Positions 13,056-30,587 are shown, counted from the stretch's first letter. The stretch: DNA of 64,000 nucleotides from Siphlonurus alternatus (GCA_949825025.1 OX463788.1:33715078-33779077), one strand, 5' to 3'. The notes: generated by a model from the letters alone, not told the origin. Translations and numbers: made by a program.

Positions 13056-13254
13056 GGTTATAGGCATGCAAAATCGTTCCCGTGAGTCCAGTTTCAAACG
13101 CATGGAAAATTGCTGTGTGATCAAAAAATGTCAGTAGTGTCTTCGTTATGGATTTTATGAAAATAGTATTTGAATTGCATTACAGCTGACTTTAATAATA
13201 TTACAATTTTTTCGGCTTTTGCACTGAACAGTATCAATCTGAATAACGGTTGAA

Positions 13255-13288
<34 letters not shown>

Positions 13289-13695
13289 TCATTATTATAG
13301 AATACATAATACAATTTTAGAAAATTACAATTTTATAGTTTTGACCTCTATGAGCTTTAAGCTCGAGCAGAGGGAAAAAGAAAAAAATTAATTTAAACTG
13401 ACTTGATGGCGGAAGTACAGGAAACAAACTATATATTATATGCAATTATACAATAGAAAATAGTTTAATATTTAGGCTATAATATATTACATTATATGCG
13501 GAAGTTAATAATTAAATAACATAAAACAAATTGTTTCCAAAAAAAAAAATAAAATAATTAAGAAGAAAAAGTTTCAGAATGAATACAAAAATACAATTGA
13601 ATGAACCAATAATAATATAAAAAAAAAGAAAATAACAAAACAACAACAGCAAAAAAAAATACAAAAATTCAATTGCATAATCCTATATTAAAAAA

Positions 13696-14253
13696 TTAGG
13701 CATAGTATATTGATAGAGAATTTTTACTTTTTGAACTATTATTACTCAAAGAAAATTGGCACAAATTAAAATACTTTTTAACATTATCTGTGAATATTTT
13801 AACAGATGGTGATGATTTTATATTTTCCGGTAAACCATTGTATAAATGAATAGCTTTGGACATAATTGAGTATTTTCCAAGATTAGTTCTTGTGAAATCA
13901 ATATGGAAGTAATTAGATCGTCTTGTATTATGATTATGTACATCACTATTTAGTACTAAAGAACAATTGTTTTTAATTAAGTTATTGATTATTTTATAAA
14001 CAAAGGTACATAAATTTTTTGCGTTTAGTCCTGTGATATTAAGCATATTAGTATCATTATAAAGTTCAATAGTATTTTTCCTCCATTCAAAATTATACAA
14101 TATTTTAATAATTTTGTTTTGGAGTATTTGTAGTGGTTTCAGTACATTTTGATATGCATTTCCCCAGATCCCTACCATATAATTCAGATGTGAATGAACT
14201 AAAGCATAGTAAATTTGTTTTTTAACATTGTCTAGCACGCCATAAAATTCCAA
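13696..14253 (-). pseudogene. C-terminal (thumb and tail) part of the same LINE reverse transcriptase
   Basis: The 185-residue frame has the typical C-terminal block of Jockey/CR1-type LINEs: IYYALVHSHLNYMVGIWGNA near the start, then a HNTRRSNYF motif and a SIMSKAIHLYNGLPENIK-type stretch before the end. It is out of phase with the upstream fragment. Between them (14254-14337) lies a T-rich tract and a short deletion that removed part of the connecting region. Confidence 0.8.
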
Positions 14254-14337
14254 TAATTGGTAGAATTTTTTTTTTTTTTTTTTACAAAATTTACAGTATA
14301 TGAGGTTCCCATTTTAGTTGTGAGTCAATTATAAATC

Positions 14338-14937
14338 CTAGATACTTATATTCATATATACTTGTTCAATTATTGTATTATTTACAGATGGTTTAGTAGG
14401 TGAAGTTATTTTTTCTCCCCTCTTTATTACCATAAATTTAGTTTTGCTTGCATTTAGGGTTAGAAAATTTGTTTTAAACCAATTATTTAATAAATTTAAG
14501 TCATACTGTATGTCATTGATAATTTCAGGTACACTTTTTGAGCAGTATTCCAGACAAATATCATCGGCAAATTTCCACATTTTGCCTTTCAGTTTTAAGT
14601 TACTTATACTATTGATATAAATATTGAATAATTTTGGAGAAAGTATTCCACCTTGAGGGATGCCATAAGATATGTTAAGTATTTTACTTTTGTTATCTTT
14701 GTTTACGATAACTTGGTTTCTATTAGTTAGATATGATTTGAATAAACTAAGAATTTTATTTTTTATCCCAAGATTTTCAAGCTTAGTGAGGAGAGTTTCA
14801 TGGTGCACTGTATCGAAGGCCTTTTTTAGGTCAATAAACAGAAGACCACCAATATTATTTTTATGTTCGTCCAAGGAAACTTGTAATTTATTTACAACTT
14901 CAAATACTGCAGTTTCCGTGTTAGAATTTTTGGACAA
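14338..14937 (-). pseudogene. Reverse transcriptase fragment of the LINE (palm domain)
   Basis: This 199-residue open frame holds the core of a LINE reverse transcriptase: FIDLKKAFD at 34-42, YGIPQGGILSP at 91-101 and the catalytic FADD at 123-126 (a variant of YADD). Upstream, the minus-strand frame resumes in another phase with QFGF just before the apparent start methionine, so a one-base frameshift near 14935 interrupts it. Downstream it stops after EQVYMN where the family continues. It is therefore a fragment, not an independent gene. The catalytic aspartates are intact but the protein is incomplete at both ends. Confidence 0.85.
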
Positions 14938-15282
14938 AATCCAAATTGAGTAGAACTGATAAATTTAGTACAAGTTTACTGTAATAAACAGTATATTTGG
15001 GTATATATAGCCTAAATAAATTCAGCACTAGTTGTGGTCTGTTGGGTAAAAGTTAGGTAACAGTCACCTGAAATATATTTATTTGTTTAGCACATTGTTG
15101 CTGTGGACTGAAGAAAATTTAGCAAATTATTTACTTTTTTATGGAAAATAAAAAGACTGAAGTTAGTTATAAATATTAAAAGTGTTGTTATACCATAAAG
15201 CTACATGAAGGCTTGATTGCAAGAATTGAATTTTTGCACTAAAAAGTATGAAATTGCAATATTATAGTCCGATTTAGTATTT

Positions 15283-15345
15283 TATGATCAGCATGAACTG
15301 AATATTTGCGGTATGATCAGCATGAACTGAATATTTGCGGTATGA
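15283..15345. repeat. 29-base tandem duplication
   Basis: The unit starting TATGATCAGCATGAACTG and ending TTTGCGG occurs at 15283-15311 and 15312-15340 without change; a third copy begins. Confidence 0.9.
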
Positions 15346-16289
15346 TTAAAATTATTCTTAATTGTTGTTATTTTAGTTTTTTATTACTAACCATTTACTG
15401 CAGAGGTATCTAAATATTAATTGTGTTTACTTTTAGGATATATATATTTAGCTAGGTTGATACTATATGTCACGTACATCTTCAAAAAAACAATTTTAAC
15501 CAGTTGATATTAAATAGGCCTACATGTTAAAATGTAGTCTAATTGTTCTGTGTATTTCATTTTCTGTTGCTGCTATGCTGTCCTCATAGCAATACCTCAC
15601 AGACATGAAATAATAAGGTGCATGGATGGCGTCATAAAAAGAATAAACTAAACAAAGAACTTAATGGTGACTGCATGCCGATTCAAATTTATTAAAGAAC
15701 CGTAAATAATTCTATGTTAAACTCAACCTAATATACAGTATATTAACAATATTAAATCCATCTCAACCATAATAAAAAGAGAGTGAATTTTGTGTCCAGA
15801 TAATTCATTTAATTCTTGAGTTATGATTCAATCTTGCAAACCTATAAAGTTTGCAATTGATGAAGCTCTCAATTCCGATTAATTGCATGCAGTTCTACGC
15901 TTTTTAAATGTAATTAAAATTAGGTAATCCCTCATTGTAACGTGGATTGGATTCTATAACGATATACATGTTTACGTTTAATTTTTGCTTTTGTTTAGCT
16001 AGAGTCCCTATATTTCGGGAGGAGGACGCCTTCCCTTCCCTCCTCCTCCCCCCCCCCCTACATCCACGGCTGATATTATAAATTATATTATAGAAATTCT
16101 TTTATTTAATTGTTCAAAACTATTCAAAGCATGTACTCAAATGTTAAGAAATTTTGCCTAACTTAATTTATGTATATTTCGTGTACAACGTATTGCAAAA
16201 GCAAATTTTCAAAATCTTATATAATCGAAAAGTCGGAAAGAGTGATAAAATTATTACCAGCATAGACTTATAAACTGCAAAGTACACTG

Positions 16290-16292
<3 letters not shown>

Positions 16293-16337
<45 letters not shown>
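16293..16337. repeat. (TA)n microsatellite
   Basis: About 22 TA units in AT-rich DNA. Confidence 0.9.
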
Positions 16338-16341
<4 letters not shown>

Positions 16342-18311
16342 CAAAATATATTTTACCATACAGAATTGCTGAGTTTTATTAAAAAATTAATTTATTTTGC
16401 AACAAAAAGTATATCTGACTTAAAATATATTACATTAGTATATATTATACTGTCCAATTGTGACCTCATTATTATATGAATGGAAGCAAACTTGGATGAT
16501 GAAAAGAAGCTTTGGATAAGAAAAAATAAAAATGAAATAATACATTTTATAATTGGACCTCATCAACCAAAAGTAAAATATTAATTATGTTTTTTTTTTC
16601 AATAATTAAAAAATATATAATTATACATGCATGATTGTACTGTTTATTAAAAAAAACTCCATTCACACATTCACATAGAGATACTGATACATTACAAACT
16701 CTTTACTAACTTGTTAGATTGATATTACAAATTAAACATAAAAATTTCTCAAGCCACTAATGCTCTTCAGAATCTATTGTTCGGAATACTACCTATAAAT
16801 ATAGCTTCCACGTGCCACCCGGCTTATTGAGTTCTCCCTCCTCCCCCCATTTCCCTCGCCCATCTTCCGTGTTTTATGTAAGTCCACGTTCTCCTTACAT
16901 TGTATTCTTTCCACGTATTCGAAACCAATGTTATTGAAAATTGAATAATCCAGAGTCTTAAGGAAAGCTCTCTATCTATTCCATCGCGTGTTATAAGAGT
17001 ATTGCAGAGTGCCAAGTCTTTCTCTGTTTTCCTGATAGTGCTACTACCTTCAAGATATTGTTCTTCGACCAAATAGATTGCTAGCAAATCCATCTTTTGC
17101 GTTTTTTTTTTTTTTTTTTTTTTTTTTTTTCAAAACAACAAGCGATAAAACGTTGCGTTTGAAATCATAAGTGAGACCGTAGGAGAAAACGAGATAGAGA
17201 ATGGATGATATATTGAAGTGGGGGGAAAAATAAGCATTTCTTTTTCTGTACAATGCTACATATATTTTATTGCTTACTGTAGAACTGTACGTATACCTTT
17301 CAGTCACTGATGTGCACCAAAAATGCAGTATCTTAGAATTCAAGTCTCCATTCAGAACCAACAATAGGTAACTAATATAATTCTATATAATAAATTGCAT
17401 TTCCGATTCACTTCATTGCACATAATATACAACTAATAATGTGCTGAATAGTAGGCATCTTTCCTGTTCGCAACGTTCCAGTACTGAATTCACAATTTTT
17501 GCCACAAATTTTAATACGAGATTATTATGAAGTGAAACCACGAGATGCAAAATAAAATTGAATTTTCAAAAATGCTGAATTTTTTTTATCTCTAATTGCT
17601 CAAATAATTTCTCTAGCAAAATTAACAATTAGTTGGATATATATATATTACTGTACAGTATACATGTTATCATTTTATCTTATTTAATCAGTATTATTTT
17701 TGCATCTGGTGGAATGATCTCTTATATATAATGAGATGCAGCTATCTTCTTTCTTGTTTTGCTTCTAATATTGGCTCATACACATAATGTATCAAAATTT
17801 ATGGTTATAATATATATTATATGAACAAAATTGTTGAATTAATAAATTTATGAAGCCGTGTGCCTAGTTCTTAAATTGGTTCTAATTAATTAGTTCTTAA
17901 TTATTATAAACTTAAATTAAATCTCTAAGGATCCGATATAAACATAAAAAGAAGAAACGTGTTCCTTTTTGTGACTCTCTCTCTTTATCAAATATGAAGG
18001 AATTTTCAAGATCTAACTGCAAACAAAAAAACTCGGTTTTTGTAGCTTTATACTTGCGGGGAGCGAAAATGACAAAATAAAATTCAACAAAATTTCTTAT
18101 TTTAGCACCATCACACTGAAAGCACAAATCCATGCATGTATTTAGAACAGGGGAGTTACTTAAACGTTATTTAGCATATATTATCCACTTTGTACAGTAT
18201 TACATAATAAAAAGAAAATAATAATTTCAAAAAGGGTGAATTTGTTCTTAGAAAGGTATCTTCTACTACTTAACTCATTGATAAAAAAACCTGTATCTAC
18301 AATAGGACATA

Positions 18312-18696
18312 CAGTCTTTCAAATCTTAGTTTACCCTTCAAAAATAGTTCATGGATGACCTGTCAATCATCTACATCAGCTGTAAAAAATGACAGCCAAC
18401 ACAAAAAAATTATCCATAGAGCTAGTGGACAGAAATATGTTCATATTTTACGAAGATTTTCACATAAGTTGGGACAGATAAGATATTGTAAAGAAGTTTC
18501 GATAATTTAGCAATTATTTTGCAACAGGCATCAAGTGTCTTTGATTTATTTTCAGCTACTTTCTTTTTCTAGTGAAAGAACTATTTTTTTGTATTTTGTT
18601 GGCAACATGGGTCGGAAAAATACAAATCACAGGAATCTACATTGTATTACTACGCCGGAGATGATTGACAGGGGTAAACTAAGACTTGAAAGACTG
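18312..18696. mobile_element. Tc1/mariner-like MITE with TA duplication
   Basis: The ends CAGTCTTTCAAATCTTAG and (complement) CAGTCTTTCAAGTCTTAG pair for about 28 bases, with TA on both sides (18310-18311, 18697-18698). A further inverted pair, GTCAATCATCT and AGATGATTGAC, lies inside. No transposase is present. Confidence 0.8.
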
Positions 18697-18721
18697 TAAA
18701 TGCCTGTCATTTAAACATTCG

Positions 18722-18813
18722 CAATGGTACCAAAATTAGAAAATTTATGTTCCAACTTCATGGAAACATTTCCATGAAGTTATAAATAAAATTTTATAAT
18801 TTTGGTACCATTG
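18722..18813. repeat. 92-base double hairpin
   Basis: Outer arms CAATGGTACCAAAATTA and their complement enclose a second inverted pair, ACTTCATGGAAA / TTCCATGAAGT (18754-18780). It may be a tiny MITE; no target duplication is visible. Confidence 0.6.
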
Positions 18814-19600
18814 TGTTAAAAATTTTAACTTAAAATCATTACAAATTATTTAATTCAATCCGGGGAATTCGAAACAGACGCTTTTTTCAAGATCCAAGTA
18901 TAAACAAAAATACCGGATTTCACAATCTTTAAGCTTCATGATGGCTAAAACGATAAACATGACTTCCATGAAATCTTCTAATTTTTCACGAGCACATACA
19001 GTAAAATGATCAAATGTTCTTGTTACTTTATTTATTTCGATTTCTCCGTAACATTATTAAATGTTTGTTTTGTTTTTTTTTTTTCATATTTTTTAGAATA
19101 ATATTTGTAAGTGCAGGTTAATTTAATTTTATATATGTATTTAAACATAAATAATTTATTTTACCTATTGTCTTCTTGGTAATGGAGCTACCTAATCAGT
19201 ACAGTCTGTTATACTGAATATGTAAATGAAACATGTAAGATAATTAAATTACAAGAGAGAGTAGATGTATTGTATTTTTCTTTTATTTGAAGTTTACGAG
19301 TTCCGTGTAGTGTAATGTGCTGTGTGTATGGTGTGTGTGTGTGTCAATGAGCTTTATTTGCAAAGCTTTTATTCGGTGAAATTCGTAGATATTACAAAGT
19401 AAGCTGACTGAGTTGTGGTGTAACTTTTTGTATTTGCATTACTTTTAAATAACTACAATAACTACCACAACTACTACATGACATATGTACAAAAAAAGAT
19501 AAAGTATTATAACTGTATTTTAACGCGAGGATAATTTTATTTTATAATTATATTACGTACTAGCTATATTATTATGCTTTTAACAAATTTAACAAAATTA

Positions 19601-19920
<320 letters not shown>

Positions 19921-19990
19921 TATATGTATATTTCTTTTTTGTAACTTAGGTGAAATAAATAAATAATATAACAGCAATAAAATAAATATG

Positions 19991-20345
19991 TGGCAGGTGT
20001 GGCGCAGTGTGCTTGACCGGGTCTCGTCAGATCACCGAAGTCAAGCAACGCCGAGCGTGGTTAGTAGTTGGATGGGTGACCATTTTCAATAAAAACCACG
20101 TTTCCCACCCAGGGGTAAATCGCTGCCCTTTTCCACCATGTGTAGTTCCCCTGGCTTTGGACCATTGCACTTCCGGTTCATTGACAAAAGCTGTAGCGTC
20201 CATCCTGGCTGAGGTTTCCACGTTTCTCTCAGTCGCAGGCAAATGTCAGGATGGATTGCAAGGCCGTGGCCGCCCCCAGTTCTGGAGGAACCCGCGAAAC
20301 GCTTAAGTTAGGGTTTCGGAAGGTTCGGGGTTTCAATCAAACTTA
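19991..20345 (+). mobile_element. 5S rRNA-derived SINE
   Basis: Positions 20021-20081 closely follow the 3' half of animal 5S rRNA (GGTCTCGTCAGATCACCGAAG ... TTAGTAGTTGGATGGGTGAC), the part with the internal pol III promoter. The 5' part of a real 5S gene is absent and the element continues into the SINE body (CATCCTGGCTGAGGTTTCC, AAGGCCGTGGCCGCC). It is a retroposon, not an rRNA gene. Confidence 0.78.
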
Positions 20346-20492
20346 CTTTAGTAAGTAATTATTAGTACTTAGAAGTACCCAGTTGTGGTTTGATTAAAAA
20401 GAAAAAAAACAATAAACAAGAATAAATAAATAAATATCTACTTAAAAATTTAAGCTATAGCTATAGGTTTAAAATCCAGTTAAATTTTATGT

Positions 20493-20525
<33 letters not shown>

Positions 20526-20737
20526 CTAGCACCATATATGTGATAGCATATAAATATTATAATTACGTCTATTTTAGAAAACTGTATTATGATAATGTTA
20601 TATAATGAAATAAAAATGATGATTTATTTCGATAATAAAAAAAAGTTGTACAGTAAAGATGAAATTAATCACATGATGACATTAATGGTTATAAAAAAAT
20701 AGGTAGGACCATTTACAACAATCAATGACCATGCAAT

Positions 20738-21054
20738 TGGAGTATTGTCCTCAATTTTTTTTATTGCAGAAATGGATAGAGGGTGAAAAGTTATGCTACC
20801 CTGATTTTTTTCACATTTTTTAGAGCCCGGGAACTATTTTTAAAAAATTATTGAAACTCCTATTTGTGATGTCACGCGGCGTCAAGTCCTATCTTTTTCT
20901 TAAAGAGCGGCGTCTCGTGACGTCACAAAAAGAACTTTCAATAATTTTTTAAAAATAGTTCCCGGGCTCTAAAAAATCTGAAAAAAATCAGGATAGCATA
21001 ACTTTGCACCTTGTATCCATTTCTGCAATAAAAAAAATTGAGGTCAATACTCCA
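20738..21054. mobile_element. MITE, family A copy 3
   Basis: An almost perfect 317-base palindrome: TGGAGTATTG...CTCAATTTTTTTTATTGCAG at the left, its complement at the right, and a central hairpin with TGACGTCAC and CTTAAAG. No coding capacity. Target duplication is unclear. Confidence 0.88.
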
Positions 21055-25882
<4,828 letters not shown>

Positions 25883-25892
25883 TTAGTGATAA

Positions 25893-26054
25893 TGGGTGCA
25901 TTCACGAAGCAGTTAGCCAGGTTTCTAACCACGTTTAGTTTAACCACGCCACGTTTAACTATACCTGTTTTACGTCTTAAACCACTTATTAGTTAAACGT
26001 GTTTAAGCTAAACGTGGTTAGAAACCTGGCTAACTTCTTCGTAAATCGCACCCA
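25893..26054. mobile_element. MITE with a 9-10 base target duplication (Mutator-like size class)
   Basis: The 162-base element has inverted arms of about 68 bases (TGGGTGCATTCACGAAG..., TTAGCCAGGTTTCTAACCAC). TTAGTGATAA is repeated perfectly at 25883-25892 and 26055-26064. A 9-10 base duplication points to the Mutator (MULE) superfamily, though no coding sequence is present to confirm it. Confidence 0.87.
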
Positions 26055-26134
26055 TTAGTGATAAAAATTTATAAACCTGAAATCTCTCTGGATAACTCTA
26101 TCGTGAATCAAGCCCATAATGGCTAAATCAAACC

Positions 26135-26138
26135 TATA

Positions 26139-26186
<48 letters not shown>
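26135..26186. repeat. (TA)n microsatellite
   Basis: TA units with one TG interruption, 80 bases after the 25893-26054 MITE. Confidence 0.9.
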
Positions 26187-26192
<6 letters not shown>

Positions 26193-26516
26193 TTTAAAAT
26201 TACATGTGAAATGTGTGTAATTTCACCGCTTTAATGTAGCTAAGTTGATTAAATAGTGATTAAAACACCTAACTATAATATAAATCTTTTATGAATATTA
26301 TACGTTTGATTATTAAGCAGTACAAAAACAAAATAAAACGAATATATGCACAGCTATATAAGAGGTTATTCATAAATTAGCAATTTTTTAGTGTATTATA
26401 TATAGGTGTATTTTCAGTACCAGATGTTGTACACAACCTGATTTATTGCAATAATTTATTGCAATGTTGTTGTTTTTCTAAAATTTATGCCAGATTCTTT
26501 GTGATTAACACCCTAG

Positions 26517-26635
<119 letters not shown>

Positions 26636-27179
26636 TGTTAATACACCCACAAATTGTTTATAAATCAGTTACTAGTTACTTAATTTTATTAACCTTTACT
26701 AATTCATTAAAATGTTCTTGTTCTACAAGCTGTCAACTATCACAAAAAGGATTACAAGGTTTACTTAATTAACACACGTACGCTTATTCAACTTTCTGAT
26801 GATCCGGTGTTTTGAACTCCATGAACATCTGCATAATAGCATTCATCATGTCATGAAACTACCGTTTAGTTCTCAATGTGATTTAGGGCCTTTTGGTGTT
26901 TCAATGTTGAATCTTTCCAGGTATTAAAGAACTATTTTATTATTATTATTATTCTATTTATATTAAGAAAGTTACTCGTTAGAGAATGCATGTATGTAGT
27001 ACTTTTTAAAATATAAAGGTAACAAGTTTTGAACATGACTCATATTTTAAAAAAATATTATTATTATTATCGTCACATGATGGTATATAATACATAAAAA
27101 AAAACTTTAAAAAAATCGTTTGGCTTGATTTGCAACTTTTGCGAGACAGCGAGACTGATTATAAAGTCTCTACATATCA

Positions 27180-27682
27180 AAGAGTGCAAATGCCACAAAG
27201 TCTCAGCAGTCAGGTTGACTGGGTGAGTTTGAGAGTAAGGGTTAGCTAGGAGGTTTTATTCAAGACGTTGGGCGGACGAGGAGTTTGTGTCAATATTTGA
27301 GATAGCAAAGAAAATGAACCTTGGGAGGAAAGAAGGGGAAAAGAGAGGTCACTGGAGCTTGAAGAAAAGCAGAAAAACAAGATGGGCTGCTTGCTGCCAC
27401 AAGCACAGCCGCCTGCACCATCACTTAGCTTGCACGGAAAATTGCTCTTCCATCGTGTGTCATGCTTCATCCCCCTTTTCTCCTCTCCTCCTCCCGCTAT
27501 CAAGCTCTCACCCCCTCTTCTTTTTTTTCTCCACCCTTTTTTTAACCATCAACAGCCTCTCATCATCGCCCCGTAAATTGGAACCTTTTCATTGCCCAAC
27601 CACTACCACCACCACTACCACCATAGCACATTTACTGACAAATAGCTTGCCTGCCTTGCAGCAAAGCTCAATCTACTTTTCT
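27180..27682 (+). promoter_or_regulatory. GC-richer island, possible untranslated exon or promoter
   Basis: About 500 bases of mixed, non-repetitive sequence stand out from AT-rich DNA and end at a good donor (TTTTCT/GTAAGT, intron from 27683). Frames inside are short and resemble no protein. It could be an upstream noncoding exon of the octopamine receptor 17 kb away or of an unknown gene. Confidence 0.3.
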
Positions 27683-27950
27683 GTAAGTGTCATACAGTTA
27701 TTTTTCTAGTATTGCATGTGTGTTGCCTATATTCTACTTAATACCATATCTTATACAAGGAGAGAGAAAGAGAGAATTTGTTTTATCGCTTCTTCATAAG
27801 TTGACATTTTTCCATTCGTAATTTAGTTCTAGATGCAAGACATGTAACTTAACTCGTACGTAATGTTTGTAGTCTCTATATATATATATAATGTATATAA
27901 TCTGTGTATGCATACCTCCGAACACCACGATTGTTACTTTTTCGGGTGTT

Positions 27951-27998
27951 GTGCACGCAGTCTATGGAGGTGTGCTGAACCTAAAATCTTTGGAATAT
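27951..27998 (+). repeat. Dispersed repeat, copy 1
   Basis: CACGCAGTCTATGGAGG followed by GTG, TGAACC and AAAATCTTT matches the complement of 34529-34572. Confidence 0.5.
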
Positions 27999-30587
27999 AT
28001 AGACTGAGTACTCTTAATTCTTTAATCTGCCAAAATTGTTCGCATTCCGCTGTCTCTTGAAACTGTACCTCCAGCAAGTCATCATCATACCATCATCTCA
28101 AGGGTAAAGTTAGTACTGTTCCAAAGTGTAACCTAGCTACAACTGTTTCTTTATAAGATTTATTGGTCTTTATTATTCTTATTTTTTTTTTTTTTTTTCA
28201 AAGGAGACCATTATTTATGTTTTTGATCATGTAACGTGATAGTCCAAAAGTTGGGTGCTCGATTGTAGATTGTATATTATGTAATTCAAACCCCGTAAGA
28301 AAGACCGAATATATTTTTTACTCCTCAATTTAGAATGAACGTATATAAGCAGGGATTGTGAATTCAAAATCACATGTACAAATACAAAGAAATATTCATA
28401 ATCTTTATTACAATTTTTTGAAGATATATCAAATTAAAATCTTATCGAATACTTTCAAATTTGAGACTTTTTAAATCCTTTTAAAGAAGAGTGGGAATTT
28501 CTTAGAATATACAATGAATTGACTGTGCATGTGAATAAATGACACAGCTCTCTAAAGATTTAATTTAATTTGGAATATTTTTGGACGCCTGAAATAAATA
28601 TGTTTGATAATTTCCAGACCCAAGAAAATGTTGAAAACCCTGCAATTTAATTTTCATATTTACTGCAAGACAGATTATTACAAATAAACTTATAATATGA
28701 GAAATTTTGACATTATTTGACATTTTTATTTTTCGTGAAAAGGTTATGGTAAAAGGTATTTAAATATTATTATTATATAAAAGCACAGTTTCAGAATATG
28801 TAAACAATATTAAAAATGAACACAATTACGTAGAAAATGCACACAATTATGTGAATTAGTACAAAAGTTGCTAAAAACTTGTTGTGCATTTATAGTTATT
28901 AAAATGGGAAGATATATATATTTATTATAATTATATATATGTCATTCCAATATTGTTATAAATTTCTATCGTTATCGGTTCATAAGTCTTCACGTTTGAA
29001 TCCCCTGCAAATTATGCAACTTGTCTAGCGTATCTGTATTGCTGGTTCCGTAAATCGCACTTTAGTAAGGGCAGTGTAACATATCAGTGCGTTGGCGTGT
29101 CCTAATGCAGCACTGTGCTGGCGTGCAAGGAAAAATATGTATTATTATATATTTTTTTTTTCTTAATCAATATATCATAAATCGTGGGAGAAAAATAATA
29201 ACATGACTTTCACAGTTTCACTGAAATAAAATTCATATGTCAAATAACTTTATGATATATATCTTGTAAATGTTACTAACCATATATACTCAACTTTGCC
29301 TCCTATGTTAAATTAAACTTGAGTCTTGGAAAATATACTGCATGTAATTAAGTATGATCTTTAAAGCAAGTTTTCTTTTTATTTACTCCATCAAAACCAG
29401 TAATGACACTTTTATTATAAAAATATGTTAATTTTTATGATAAGGTAAGTATTGAACTCTGAATAAGATGTTAAGAAAATTGCTTGTCCAGTTTTGCTTC
29501 AATGACGATAAGTAATGTTCATACAATATTTAATATATATAAACATATAAATAACTTAAAAAAGGCTAGAATTCAGCCAGCGAAAGCTCAAATGCTACTA
29601 GTGAGTCAGCTCCTTAGTACTCAAACAACGTTATTTTCATGAACAAGGAAATAAATAAATGAGGAGTGGAATTTGCGTGACAGGGGACAGTGCGTGAGAC
29701 GCAACGCGGGCGTGCTTCCAGTCGAGAAGTTGAGAGCTATGCTAGTAGGGTCTAGAGAGGAACGGGGAGGGAGGTCTGTCATGGGGTCGATGGTAGTTTA
29801 TCAAAGAAGGGGGGAATAGAAGAGCGCATATAGCTGGTGCCTCTAACTTCGTTATTCAAGAGTAGAAAAGAAAAAACTGCGGTTGCCAAAGGAGCTCACA
29901 TAAATCTGTGATAACTTTCGACTCGGAAAGCTAACTTCCTTCCAATATACGTACCAGGACAGATGTTGAAAGAATCAAGGGTCAAATGGGTTTTATAATT
30001 CATACTCATATTAAACACTTCATAGTAACACAAATATTATCATGTTTTTTTAACTCCTAACATGAGCATAATAAGATATTGTGCATTATATTAGTAACTT
30101 GAAGATAAATTATAGCATTTTAAAATAATCATTAAAATGTTTGTATTCTATCTTGCTTAACTGTAGAATCCAAATATAAAACAGAATGGTAAATTTTCAA
30201 TATGAAAATTATGTATATATGTGTGTGCATATATGGGTGAAAGAAAAATAAACAAAATGATATATTAACAATGGGATGCTACAAACAAAAATTCAAGGTT
30301 TTATTCTTTTCAATATTTTTGCTATTCAGTATATTTTTCAATCAATTGATTCGGTGTTTAATGGAGACATAAAACTCGTAGCAAGCAAGATATACATGTA
30401 ACGTGAGTTATTGATTTTCTTTTATATGATAAAACATAGAATGTTCATGATAAAAAAAATCAGTGCATCTTACTCTCCTCCCCCCCCCCACACCCCTTTT
30501 GATGAAACTTGTAATTGTCTTTAATATTACTTATGTACGTATTGCGTAAAAATGGGTATTTAAAATATATTAAAGACTTCATAAAAG

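Larger units (their letters stand above)
13257..14968 (-). mobile_element. 5'-truncated, decayed non-LTR retrotransposon (LINE, Jockey/CR1-like reverse transcriptase)
   Basis: The element reads on the minus strand. It ends in a 30-base T run (13257-13286), the complement of a poly(A) tail, preceded in its own sense by about 400 bases of untranslated 3' region and two pieces of reverse-transcriptase frame (see the pseudogene entries). The 5' end breaks off inside the reverse-transcriptase domain, so the endonuclease half is missing, as is usual for 5'-truncated LINE copies. A second copy of its 3' end lies near 54960-55170. No clear target-site duplication was seen. Confidence 0.85.
14969..18309. 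other. AT-rich DNA, no gene seen
   Basis: Apart from the tandem duplication and TA tract listed separately, there are a pyrimidine-rich patch (16010-16075), a T run (17103-17130) and nothing gene-like. Confidence 0.55.

Noticed and set aside
14672..14953. 93-codon frame on the plus strand
   Set aside because: A shadow of the reverse transcriptase on the minus strand.
20021..20081. 5S rRNA gene
   Set aside because: Only the 3' half-like block is present and it continues into a SINE body.
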